From contig JXTB01000144.1 of NCBI GenBank assembly GCA_002914805.1, positions 290,959 to 354,958 on the forward strand: a DNA stretch of 64,000 nt, in the 5' to 3' direction. The position numbers were made by a program, and so were the translations under genes. This document shows, piece after piece, positions 49,526 through 61,208 of the stretch; the stretch's first letter is position 1, and each line of letters begins with the position of its first letter. The notes under the pieces are model-generated. The model was not told the DNA's origin. It did not search any database and saw nothing but the letters and a program-made list of their open reading frames with translations. This stretch comes from Parasponia andersonii. Its lineage: Eukaryota; Streptophyta; Magnoliopsida; Rosales; Cannabaceae.

Positions 49526-50055
49526 TATACGATTTTTATTAGAAAAATATCACTTTTATTTTTTTAAGAAAAATACCATTTTAAAATGGTTATCGGTTAC
49601 CAGTTTTTGAAAACTGATTACCGGTTACTGGTTACCAGTTATAAATACCTTTGAGCTTTATAGAAATATAACCAAATTTTGTGCTCAATTTAAGTAAATA
49701 TCTCTTTGTAAAATGTTATAACAAAATGTCCGATATATAAATTTATATAACAAGTGTAAAATTTTATATACCAAATATTAAAAATTATATACCCAATACA
49801 TTTCAGTACAGCAATTGAAATTAGTATATAAACATATCCACTAAGTGTAAAAATATATATACCTAAACATTTAGCTATAAAATTTGAAAAATAGATATCT
49901 AATTAATAAAATTTAAAATATTGGTTATCCACTTAAATTTCTCAATACTTTTGGTTACTAGTTTACCGATAATTAGTTACTATTTTTTAAAAATAGTATT
50001 TTTCTAAATATATTTTTAGAAAACAATATTTTTATAACAAAAATTGTACTGTACC
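49526..50055. mobile_element. MITE-like element, same end and core words as the 12.5-kb copy
   Basis: The left end reads ATACGATTTTTATTAGAAAA. The right end, on the other strand, reads GGTACAGTACAATTTTTGTT. The core near 49590-49650 has GGTTATCGGTTACCAG and ACCGGTTACTGGTTACCAG. The interior (49650-49930) is AT-rich and may be a later insertion. No transposase. Confidence 0.5.
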
Positions 50056-50738
50056 TAAAAACACCCAAACCACCGTATTTTTCAAATTTTTTTTTCTTGA
50101 AAATATCGTACAATGTCTAATTTCTCCAAGTAATTTTATGTTATTATGTTTTTACGCTGTACATTTCTAATATTCTAAAAATACCCAATTGTGTGCATTC
50201 ACTCTTTTCATTTTTAATGTCTAATTTTCAAGGTAAAAGGAATTAAAAATTAAATAATATTATTGACTTATAATCTTTTAGAGAGCTAAAAATTAAAGAA
50301 CTCTGTTTGCATATACACTTTATTTTTAATCTAAAAGGAGATTTGTTAAACGAAAGAAAACAAACTACAAAAACCACATAAACAACATAAATATTAAACA
50401 CACCACGTCACAAAGGCACAAATTACTGCAAATTTATTTTCCTATATTTTCTTTCAACGTGAAATAAGCAATTATGATATAGAAAAAAAAAACTATAGAT
50501 TCTTATCAAAATATGTATATCAAAATATGTATATCAGATGATTGATTTTTTTCCACATTCCATGATGTATTTTTTTTTTAAATCACTTTAATTTTCCCTC
50601 TATATATTTATATTTACTTTTAGATTCTTATCAAAGTTTATATAAGAGGATTATTATTTTTTTCCGTTGCAAGATGTGCTTCTTTTTTCTTTTTTCTTTT
50701 TTAATATCTCTTTAATTCTTTATATTATATTATATATA

Positions 50739-50970
50739 GGGCACCAATCTAGTAGTATTTCTTTTTACCTATACATAGGTATCAATTTGGCCAATAAAAA
50801 TTTATCATGTATATTTTTTTATAGTAAAAAGTAAGAGAGAGACATAGCATTAATGATGTACGTCTTTTTATACACGTCATTATAACCGTTAGATTACCAT
50901 TAGATGATGGTCTAACGGCTAAAAAAAATGCCTACACATAGGTAAAAAAAATACCTACTGGATTGGCAAC
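50739..50970. mobile_element. MITE with inverted ends of about 45 bp
   Basis: The left end is GGGCACCAATCTAGTAGTAT, then TTTTTACCTATACATAGGTA. The right end on the other strand is GTTGCCAATCCAGTAGGTAT, then TTTTTACCTATGTGTAGGCA. About 230 bp, inserted in TA-rich DNA, which suits a Stowaway/mariner-type TA duplication, though that cannot be proven in this context. Confidence 0.75.
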
Positions 50971-51334
50971 TATATATATATATTATATTTATATGTTTTG
51001 CATCTTTCTCTATAAATGTTTCTTTTTAGATCATCTTATTTTTCATCTTTCTCTATAATTATTTTTTTTGGGTAAATTTGAAGCATGAAAATGTGACTCC
51101 CTTTTAGAAAGTTATTTTCTTTCTTTTTTCTTCCCCCTCCCCCTTTTTGTGTGCTACTTGATAAGAAAAATATCTAAATTTATCACTATTTAGACTATGT
51201 ACATTCAAAATCATAACATGTGCATTTAACTATTACTTTGTCCTTTTAGTAATTATTATTATAGGTAAACTTGTAATTAAAATTATGAACGTTCATAGTC
51301 CGGTGATGATTATAGCACTTCCCTAAAAAGAAGA

Positions 51335-51700
51335 GAAATCTACGCCTAGTACCCGTTTTGAAAACTTTTTTCATAAATATTTTTTTTTAATTTTGTTTCA
51401 AAAATATCCATTTTTATGGTCCATATCCACATTTATAATGTAAATTTTGTCCACGAGGTATATATTTCATGTGTAAAATATGAATAGTATACATTTTAAA
51501 ATGTGTCAATTTTAGTATAATTTTTATTCATGAAATTTATACCATAGTATATATTTAATGCATATAAATTTCATATGTAAAACAATGGTGGTCTACATTT
51601 CTCTAAAAAAATATAAAAATGGGTATTTATGAAATAAAAGTAAAAAATAGGTATTTATGAAAATATGGTTTTAAAAGCAGTATTTATGAATTTTTCCCTA
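51335..51700. mobile_element. MITE-like palindromic element of about 365 bp
   Basis: The two halves are imperfect reverse complements: TTTTCATAAATA...TTT.CAAAAATATCCATTTTTA near 51369-51417 matches, inverted, AAATGGGTATTTATGAAATAAAAG near 51617-51640 and the sequence that follows. No coding capacity. Confidence 0.6.
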
Positions 51701-52540
51701 AAAACAAGGCTTTTTTAAAGAGATAGGCCCAACGTCTGGTCCATGTGATGTGTTAGGCTCCAAGTATATCCATAGAGCACGAATCCACTTTTTCAAATCC
51801 AGTTAAATAGGCCTGAGCCCTCATATGCCACAGCCGATTTGCTCTCGACTAATCTTAGATTATTCTTCTTCGATCGACTATAATAGATTAATTTGATTTT
51901 GATTCTCCTCTCGTTCTTTTTTTCTTCTCTCATAATTCCTATTCTGGTAATGAAGAAAATTTAAAATGAAATGAATAACTGGTAAGGTAATGATGTTCGG
52001 TCGGGAATAATTCCCTATCTCTATTTGCGTTCTTCTTTTATTGTTTATACGAGTCTTGTACCCGCGTTTCTGTCATGGATTAGATACATAGTATAATAAA
52101 TTGTTAATAAAGTATTTGTTATATTATNTTATAATAGTTCATAATATCTAACAATAAAATAATATTTATCTAAAAGTATAGTAAAATAGTTTTTAGAGTG
52201 TTACAAAATGTTAATATGCTAAATTAGACTATAATTTATTTTACAACTTTTGTTTTCCTTTATTTTGTTGTTTTTCTTCGTTGTAATTACAAGAAAAAAA
52301 AAAGAATATAAGTACAAAAATTAAATTAAATTATAAATTAGAGAAGAAAGAAAACAATGAATATTTTGTTGTTAAGGCATGAAGTATTTATTGATAAGTA
52401 TAAATAAATTTGGTACCTGATTAAGTTTCATTTCTTCGATAATTCAGGTGACGTTGTTTTTGATCTGAAAGTGAAAAAAATATATTATTAGTTAAATAAT
52501 AGATAATATGTCTTGTATTTTATTAAATTGAATATAAACT
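51701..52540. other. Non-coding DNA next to the second Helitron
   Basis: No gene recognised; AT-rich. The 3' end of the second Helitron should be near here but was not identified. Confidence 0.45.
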
Positions 52541-52559
52541 GATGATTATTTATTACTTT

Positions 52560-53770
52560 TTTGTAATTTTTTTTGGATCAGGTGTTTTTGGATCTAGGGG
52601 TAAGGTTAGTATTATTTTTGTTTTAGGGATGGTTGGTAGTGCTGGAAGAGGTAAGAGAATTAATTCATCTTCATTGAATATTTTTGATACTACTGTATCA
52701 ATTAATGCTCCCTTGGTTCTAAAATAAATTTAAAATATTTTTGTTTGTACACATAATTGTTCGATTATTGGTAGTAGTGTTGTTGGATCAGTATAACCTT
52801 CTTGTATTATCAATATTATACACGACTTATTAATCAGAACCTGAGCTACTTTTCTGAATACGGTTATGACTATAAATCTTGTCTCATCCTCAATTCTTGC
52901 ATTTAATTTATACTTGTTGGAATGGTGAGGTAGAAAATTTCTTTAGTATAATAAACAAAAAATCTTTTAATTAATAAATAATAATATAAACTATACCTTT
53001 TTTTCTTCTTGTGTAAGTGAAGTTGTAGTTTTTTTATAACTAAATTAATTTGGGAAATATTAATAAGAATTGTTTAATTATGTTTTGTACCATAGAATTG
53101 GAGTTGATGTGAGATGACCGTGCGCGTCACACCACCATCTACTCCCTGCTTCATAAACTTGTCTGGAACATTGTGGGCAAGAATTATAGTATTAACCTTG
53201 ATATATCTCGAATTTATATATTTTCGTTTTTACTGTAAATTTCATTCCCTAGGGATAAAAAAAACTTATGTTAGTTTAAATCATAATATATAATGATATT
53301 TTTGTTAATGTTATCATATTTATATTAACATGTTGTGTTAATTGATCTAGTTGATTTAGTTCTACAATTATTTTTCTGTTTTGTAATTTCTGTTACTCCG
53401 GTGGTTAGATTTCTTTTGGAACAAAAGTTGGGAAAAATTCAAGACGTTGTTTTGTGTGCTGAAACCTGAATAATATATTGGTAAAAAGAGAGAAAAAAAA
53501 GATAATATTTAATAAAGATAAATAAAATACGATACTTTTTTGTTTTATAACAAAAGAAGATATACAAAATAATTATTACCTTGTTTTTAGTATATTAGTT
53601 TCAGGTACATTTATAGGGAATAATTTTGTATTTTGATTTATTTAGTGCGACATTAAAATTGCTGATTCGATATATTTCTCTTTCTGTTGTTTGTTGAAAG
53701 ATATAATATGTATCTCGAGCTTTAATTGTTCCATGGGTTACTTCATGCTGCATTTTACAAAAAATTGTTT
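52560..53770 (-). pseudogene. RPA70-like single-strand DNA-binding protein of the Helitron (broken)
   Basis: Minus-strand translation gives RPA-type OB-fold pieces in order. Near 53740-53600: GTIKARDTYYIFQQTTEREI followed by YRISNFNVALNKSKYKI. Near 53200-53090: a zinc-finger segment YYNSCPQCSRQVYEAG, then SRWWCDAHGH. Near 52920-52740: ARIEDETRFIVITVFRKVAQ followed by QEGYTDPTTLLPIIEQL. These match the N-terminal OB fold, and the zinc finger and OB fold of the RPA large-subunit C-terminus. The pieces are separated by stops and possible introns. Known plant Helitrons often carry such genes. Confidence 0.65.
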
Positions 53771-53999
53771 AGATGTAGATAATATTAAGAATATTCAAAT
53801 CATACTTTAATATATAAATTGATAATATAATTTTTATACCTAAACAATATTATGTAAAATTTCTTTGTAAATAATATTTTTAACATGATTTGGATATTTA
53901 CTGATGGATTTATTTATTAATATATATATAGTTTTTTAGAAGTTGTTACTCATGATAAGATTGCATATAATTGACTATGTGTAAAGATTTCATCTTCTA

Positions 54000-56900
54000 G
54001 ATAAATGCCAACTTTATTTAGTGATTATCCTTTGCTTTTATTTATTGTCATTGCAATAACAAGTTTTTACAGGGAACTGTCTCCTTTTTAAATTAAATGG
54101 CCATTTCGACTCATTTACAACCATTTCTATTCTTAGAATATATATCTTTTCGTTTTCAGTATTTGAATTTATAATTTGTCCTTCAATGATCCTATTTGTT
54201 AATTGTGTAATAATAAGTCTTAGTCTATTACATAATCCTATTAATTGATTTAAATTACATAATAACATTATAGGAGTTCTAACTTTAAGATTTAATTCAT
54301 GTAATAGTATATCATTAAAATTTAAAGTATGTAAAATTCTTGGAGATATAAGAGGTTAAATTCATTGATATTTTCAATTGAGACTATTATTATATCATAA
54401 CTATAATAAGTTTTTGATTTATTAGAGATTAAAGATAATACGTATGTATTTATATCATTTGCTATTTTATTTTTTGGAGTTATTATTGCTATATTTCGCA
54501 TATAGTCAATATTATCAAAGTTTTTTTTTACAAAATCATCATATATCAAATTTGAAATTTTTTCGATTGGATTATGTATTTTTCTAGTATTTTAATTCGT
54601 GTAATATCTTCATTTTTATGATCTTTTATTATTTCTATAGTACTATTTTCAATATTTAATATTCATTTGAAAATTTGATTTTTTTTTTCCTGTGGTATTT
54701 GAATTTTTTAATCTCATATTTTATGACAGGGATAATAATTTGAAATGTGTCCATAAATAAGAGTTATTTATGCTTGCATTTATTATGTTTTCTTTTATTC
54801 TAACGGGGATAACAGGTAAAATTTATCGAAAATTACCATCTAATAAAGTTGTCATTCCACTAAAAGGTTGGTCAAAATTATTTTTTTAAATCTTGTATTA
54901 TTTTATCTAAAGTATCAAAGCTATATTTATTACTTTATTCTATAATATTAATGATATTTTTTTTAATTAATTTTGCTAATTGAGTTCCTTTTTTGATATG
55001 GCAAGTAGAGAATTTATCTATTGATAAAGGTATTCGAAATCTTGAATGTGCAGTTATGCCTTTAGGTAATAATAATGAAGTTATTCCAGACAATGCGACA
55101 GCAAAAATAATTCCATTATTTTATCTAATTTTTGTAATAACTGTATTTCATAAATAAATTTTTCCAATACATCTATGCCCATAAATAAAAAATAGATTTT
55201 ATACTTTATTGTTTAATGATTTTATAATTTGTTCATAAATATTGCGTTGTTCATTATTTATTTATTTTTTTTCTAAAATACTGATTTTTTTCTTTAAATT
55301 TATTAATGTCATAGTCTATTGCTTTTTCTCAAAAATTTATTATTTAAATCATCGATTAATGTTCCTGTTAGTAAAAGTAAATTAAAATTTATTAAAGTTG
55401 ATGAATTTAGATTTAGTTGTTTTTCTAATTCATATAATACATAGTTGTATAATTTATTTTCTAAAATTTGAAAGTTCAGATTATTGAATAAAGTTTTAAT
55501 TTTGTACAAAATATCTTCTGTCATAATCTTCCAATGATTTTCAAGTAATGTTGTTAGATTATTTACATTACAAAGTAATACAATTATAGTAAATAATTAT
55601 CGTTATTGATGCCATATTGACCAAAATGAGGCTTCTAATATCGATTCATTCCATTCTTTATCATCTCCCAATAAACCTAATGCATTGTGTGCTGTTTGAT
55701 TTATTAAATATATTATACCATTAATGGTTTATATAAATTTGAAGCTTATTTCGCCTTTTTGATGATTTAATAATAATTTCAAATGATATAATTCTCCAAA
55801 ATTTGGGTGGATATAAAAAGTTTATCCAATTGAATATCCTAATTTTCTTGGAGTCCAAATCTTGTCTTTATTATTCCACACCTAGTTAGTTAGAAATTGT
55901 GTATATGAAAGTTTTTTGACTTCTACATTAATTTTGTTTATATCCATCCCTTCTGTTAAAGTTGTTCTTTGAATGCCTAGTTGTTTGACTGTATTATCAA
56001 GACGTTGATTTGAACGAAATCTTATATTTTACATGTGTGATAAATAAATTATTAATCTTTGTATTGCTGGATTTCTATGATATATAGGATATTCATATAA
56101 TTTCCACTTGGCATCATATGATATTATATATCGACAATTAATATAATTTTTTTCTTTAATTTCTTTGTAATTTGTTTGACCAGATTGCTCTATGCATATA
56201 TTATCTTCAATTATTGCGCTAATTCTATTTCGGCCTTTTATTAAATATTTAAATAAATATTTTATTGACATTAAATGTGAACAGATTTCAACATTGATAT
56301 GAGCAAAAAATTTTAAACACAAGTCTTTATTGTAAGGAATTACAAATTTGTTGTCTATTTTAATATTTTCTTTTTGCATGTAAAACGTTGTATTTTTGTG
56401 TTTATATTTGACAAATCTATTTTCTTCTACAATTGTTTTGTTTTTAAATTATTTGGAAAATTTTTTAGAACAAACTGAATTTTTCATACATTAAGCATTT
56501 ATTTTGGCAGTATCACATGATCTATGTATTATGAATTCTGCTACGATATTATATTCTTCTGGATGTTTTTGAAGATCTGGTATTTCAATTGATATAAAAT
56601 TATAAATTTGCAATGCTTCAGATAATTTTTTTATTAGGGCATAGCCAGAATAGAAAGTGATAACGAGATAGATCGCACTTCTAAAATTTAACAATGTATA
56701 GATCTATGTTGCAAGATAAACATAAAAAATAAAAAAAATATGTTAGTTTTAGTTAAAGAACATAAATGAATATTTTATGTTATGTATTTTGATTTGTTAA
56801 ATTAAGTAATATTGTTTTACCTACGATAATTGGTCTGAACACTTTCTCAGCTTTAATAGTAGATAAAATTTGATTTAATTTCATTTTAAAGATTATTGTA

Positions 56901-58300
56901 ATTATATCTGGTCTGTCTTTAGGTTTTTGACCAAGAATTTTACTTAAGGCACGTGTAATTTCGGGCAATTTAGGAATATATATAAATATTATGTATAAAT
57001 CAGGATTCTATACTATCTATATGTTGTCATTGCATCTTGATAATTTTGGATTATATATCATAGACTTTAAATATGGCTAGATGGAAGAATAATTTTTTTT
57101 ACCAATGACTCTAGCATCTGTATCTCCTCTGATAACAGTGTCTTGGACGCCTTGATAAATTTCAGATCTTAAATTGTTTTGATTTTTTCTAACATAATCT
57201 AGTCGATCTTCTTCAACAGAAGTGTATGCATCGACTACGTATTGTTGGAAAAATCTTCTACTTTTCAATAAAATATTATTTATATTTTCTCATTGTTGTA
57301 GTTGATAGTAGTAAAATACTTTAATAGATATTCTATTTGTGGAAGGTTGTTTTCCTGGTCTATATATACTCCATCTTAAATCGGTTCTATAACCATCTTC
57401 TCTATATGGAAATAAAAGTATATATTATAAGGCCATATTAGATGGATGTAATTTTGTAATTTTTTATAAATTATTTATTTTGTCATGTATTATAATATCT
57501 TTTTCTTCTTTATATTCACTGATATCTCCAACAATTAAACTTCATATATCATTTAATTTAGATAATTCATACTCATTATTATCAATGAATCGTTGTCCTA
57601 TCAATTTTAATTTCATGGACAAAATTTTATTTTTATTGCATCTATCTTTAACCATACGAAAAAGTTTTACTAATTTATTATTTTTGTTACGCATTTTGAT
57701 TAATTTTTTAGTAATTAATTTTGTTAATTCCTTTAATGTATCGTCAAATGAAAGTGTCAATATTCAATTGTCAACTTTGTTTTTTATATTTTATATATAT
57801 ATATATAATTGAGTAAATCTTGGAGTATTATTATTAGTTGGTAATAATAATCCTATTAGATGATATATTTAACCACTAATTTTAAACATATATAGACCAT
57901 CCGAATTTTGTGTATTTTGTTCTATTTTTGCTCCAAAGATGTAAAAGAAAACATAGAATTAAAGGTTTGAATATTTTTGTGGAAATATGTACTTAAGGGT
58001 CCTCTATAATAATTAAAAAATTGATCTAATATAGGGGAAGGATTTTTTAATAGGGGAGTTTAATTTTTCCATCTTTACAATATAGATTATATTTTGGTGG
58101 ATAAGTTTTTTTGATAGATTCGTCAAACCAAAAAGATGCGTCGTAGTATTTCCAGATGTAAGAACAGTTTCTAAGATCATTATATTTATTAAAATCACCT
58201 GTAATATAGTATTAAAGATAAAAATTAAAAACACGATAATGTATAAGGAATTCAATTTATAATATTAAAAATATGTTTTATATAAGAAGTATAAAGAAAG
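54000..58300 (-). pseudogene. Rep-helicase of the second Helitron (broken)
   Basis: Read 5' to 3' on the minus strand. N-terminal segment near 58200-58000. KLFRMVKDRCNKNKILSMKL near 57660. FFQQYVVDAYTSVEEDRLDY and RSEIYQGVQDTVIRGDTDAR near 57250-57090. DRPDIITIIFKMKLNQI near 56915. FVIPYNKDLCLKFFAHINVE and MSIKYLFKYLIKGRNR near 56345-56220, which keeps the tyrosine-motif region. The HxH metal site near 56650 appears lost: the expected His-x-His word reads RYH, and an upstream Gln codon is TAG. Helicase: a damaged Walker A near 55165 (GHRCIGKI), IRSNGIIFAVASSGITSLLL after it, then IITPKNKIANDINTYVLSL near 54470 and WPFNLKRRQFPV near 54100. Many stops. Confidence 0.88.
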
Positions 58301-58520
58301 TTTACTTTACACATTACAATTACTTGACTCTAGTAGGTCAGTTGAATGAAGAGATATCTTTCATAGCTTGTAAGGCTTGATATTGGAATACGTTTTGGTC
58401 AGTAAATATTTTCTGAGACCATTACGAAGTCATCGTGTTGATGATTCACAGTATCATTGTAGGATCTTTATTTAGAAGACAATGATGATGCCGCTTACAT
58501 TGACGTCTTAAGGACGACAA

Positions 58521-59403
58521 AACTTCTGACATTATTCTATTATTTATCTAATGAAAAAAATAAAAAAATATTGTTATGTTAATATCTCTTTATTGAAAAT
58601 TTATGAAATAATATAGTAATGTTACCTATATATAAAATGATTGACATTTTTTTTCTTTTTTTTTGTATTTATTTGTTTTTATAATATTTGTTAATTTAAA
58701 TTATACTAATTATGTCCTTGATAATTGTTTTAAATATTACTACTATATTGATACATTTAGATTGTTTGCAGTATTTTTGTCTATAATTCTTTCGAATAAT
58801 ATTAGTATACTATGTTTTATTTATGTGTTTTTAATTTTTCGTTATTATGTTTTAATGTTATTACTGTGATATTATTCACATATTAATATATTTTTTATAT
58901 TACATATATTATCATTATTTCTGATGATTATGTTTATCATATTCTTTCATATATAAAAACTATATCTTTTCCCTTTCAATTCTTTTTGAAAGTAAAAAAT
59001 CATGAATAAAAGAAAATTCTTTTTTGAAAAAAAAATATATATTTATTTTAATTACTTACAATTACTTATTTTTTAGTTACATATTTCATATACGTATATT
59101 TAAGTAATCATTATATTTTTTTCCACCATATTTATTTTTACTGATTAGATACGCAAATACATTTTTCTTTGCTATTTTCTCTTATTAATTGCAATTTTAA
59201 TTTTTTTTATATGTTTATAATTTAATATTTTACTTATGGAAATTATGCATATCTCATTTTTTTAACTATAATATAGTTCATATTTAGATTTTTTTAAAAA
59301 AAAAACATGTATAGATTATTTTTTGAAAATATATTTATAATACTAAAATTTTTTCTATATTTGTAAGATTGCTCTTTATTTCATTTTTTTTCCTAGTTTG
59401 AAT
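58521..59403. other. T-rich non-coding DNA
   Basis: Very AT-rich, T-biased on the plus strand. The ORF at 58663-58869 is low-complexity and not called. Confidence 0.5.
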
Positions 59404-61208
59404 TGTTAGGATTTTTGCCCTAAAAATCATATTTCTAATTTTATCCTTTTGAGTATAAACAATTTTTTCTTATATGCAATTATGATATTTGTTAGATTAA
59501 ACTATCTTAGTTGAATAGTTTATTCATCTGAAAAAGATTCCATGACTCTATATGTGTATACAGAAACAAACATGATTATGTGTTAATTATGAGGAGACTT
59601 GTTTCTTTATCTAAGTCTAAACGAAGAAGTTTACAATCTGTAAATAAAGATGGAATACTTTATTTACTATAGGTTGTAGTATTTGTCTATCTCAAGAGGA
59701 ATGATGTGTCTCAAATCATTGAAGTATCTGACTTCTGATAGAAACACTAATACAACATAAACAAGTTATGTGTATTGAACTGGATCATGTTATATAAAGA
59801 ATTGGAATGCCGTAACTCAATTCTTATATTATCACAAACTAGCTCTTAACATATAGATCTTAATCCTTGATATTTGACTGGACTTGCTTTCATGGGTTAT
59901 AGCTTTTTGATTTGTTAAAAGACTAACCTCTATGAAATTAGAGGTAAATTCTGGCATATTGGAAGTTATGGCTTATGAATTGGTGGGAACACCAAATAGT
60001 TAAGGACACTATACATTAATGCCACTTTAGGTTCTTTCAAGATTCATGGAATAATTAAATCTAAGATCTTAGTATACACTTTGTGAATTGGTTGATAATT
60101 TTGTCTAAATGGCCATTGAGAACAAAATTATTGACAATATTATTCCTTGATAGAAAGATGATAACTTAAAAGTAAATAGGTGTTGGAGGGGTATTACGGT
60201 AATTTCACCTATCTAATTACAACATTGTATAGGGATTCTATATGTGGTATAGAATATGCTAGATGGAACGGTTAATCAAGATTAGTTGATTAAATCTCTA
60301 TAAAAGGTATGACATTTAATCTAAGAGTGTAGTATTGGGCCTTTAGTGGAGTGTCCCCTTTACTAATAATATTTATATAAATACCATAATAAGAGTTATT
60401 ATGTATTTATCATATTATTGGAGCTTAGATTATTTGGATCCATTAGGTCCCTTGTCTCGCTCAATTAAGCTCATTAATTAGTTGGTGGTATTTGTGAAAT
60501 TAGTTTTATGAAACTATATAAAATAATGATTCTACACAGAAGTTGATATTTTTATAAATAAGTTTCATGAGTTGGGTATATTTATAAAAATACACCCAAA
60601 GCTCAAATTGGAGAAAAAGCCCAATCCTAATTGGACTAGGGTTAGCAGCTTTTGGTCATATATATATATAAGATATATGAGAGAAAAAACTACATAATAA
60701 CTCTTAGAGAGTCATACGCATAGACACAGGAAGAGAGGGAGGAAAATCGGCTAAGGCTGAGAAAGAGAGGGGAGAAAAAGTTTCTTACTATCTCACAGTC
60801 CTATCTCATGTCCCGGTGTTCCATAGGATCAAGAAGGCGCTCTTGATTGTTCTCTAATATAGGTTTCGACTTGGTGCTCACTTGCCTCATCAACCAAGAG
60901 CAAGAGCATAGACAAAAAGATCTAGGGTTGGAGGTTTGATCACCATCAACAAGGAGATCAAGGAGGAATACGCTACACGAGGTAAATTCTAATCTCATCT
61001 CTAGGGTTTTATATCTAGATTTGATTTATGTTATACATGATCCTGCATATAATGCATATATATTATATGGTTATGAAAACTGCTTTTATGTAAAAATTTT
61101 AAAACCTAAATCTGCTAATTTTTCTGCTGCGTTCATAGTATGATCATGTATTTTCCATATCTGCATGTATGCATGATTTTCCTAATTGTTAGGTCAATTT
61201 TTCCAACA
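59404..61208 (+). mobile_element. Solo LTR, family C, 1805 bp
   Basis: Begins TGTTAGGATTTTTGCC and ends TTTTTCCAACA, with flanks TGAAT (59399-59403) and AGAAT (61209-61213), a 5-bp target duplication with one mismatch. It is homologous, in inverse orientation, to LTR C at 21115-22852, for example AGATTAAACTATCTTAGTTG near 59490. A CT/GA-rich transcribed-like part (60700-60980) holds an ORF at 60801-60998 that is not a gene. No internal retroelement sequence, so it is a solo LTR. Confidence 0.86.

Larger units (their letters stand above)
52541..58520 (-). mobile_element. Second decayed Helitron, minus strand, with Rep-helicase and RPA-like parts
   Basis: Helitron protein fragments run in the correct order on the minus strand from about 58300 down to 54000, followed by an RPA-like pseudogene at 53770-52560. 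This is the layout of autonomous plant Helitrons. The fragments are not close copies of the first Helitron, so this is a separate lineage or an older copy. Terminal motifs were not found and the limits are approximate. Confidence 0.87.
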
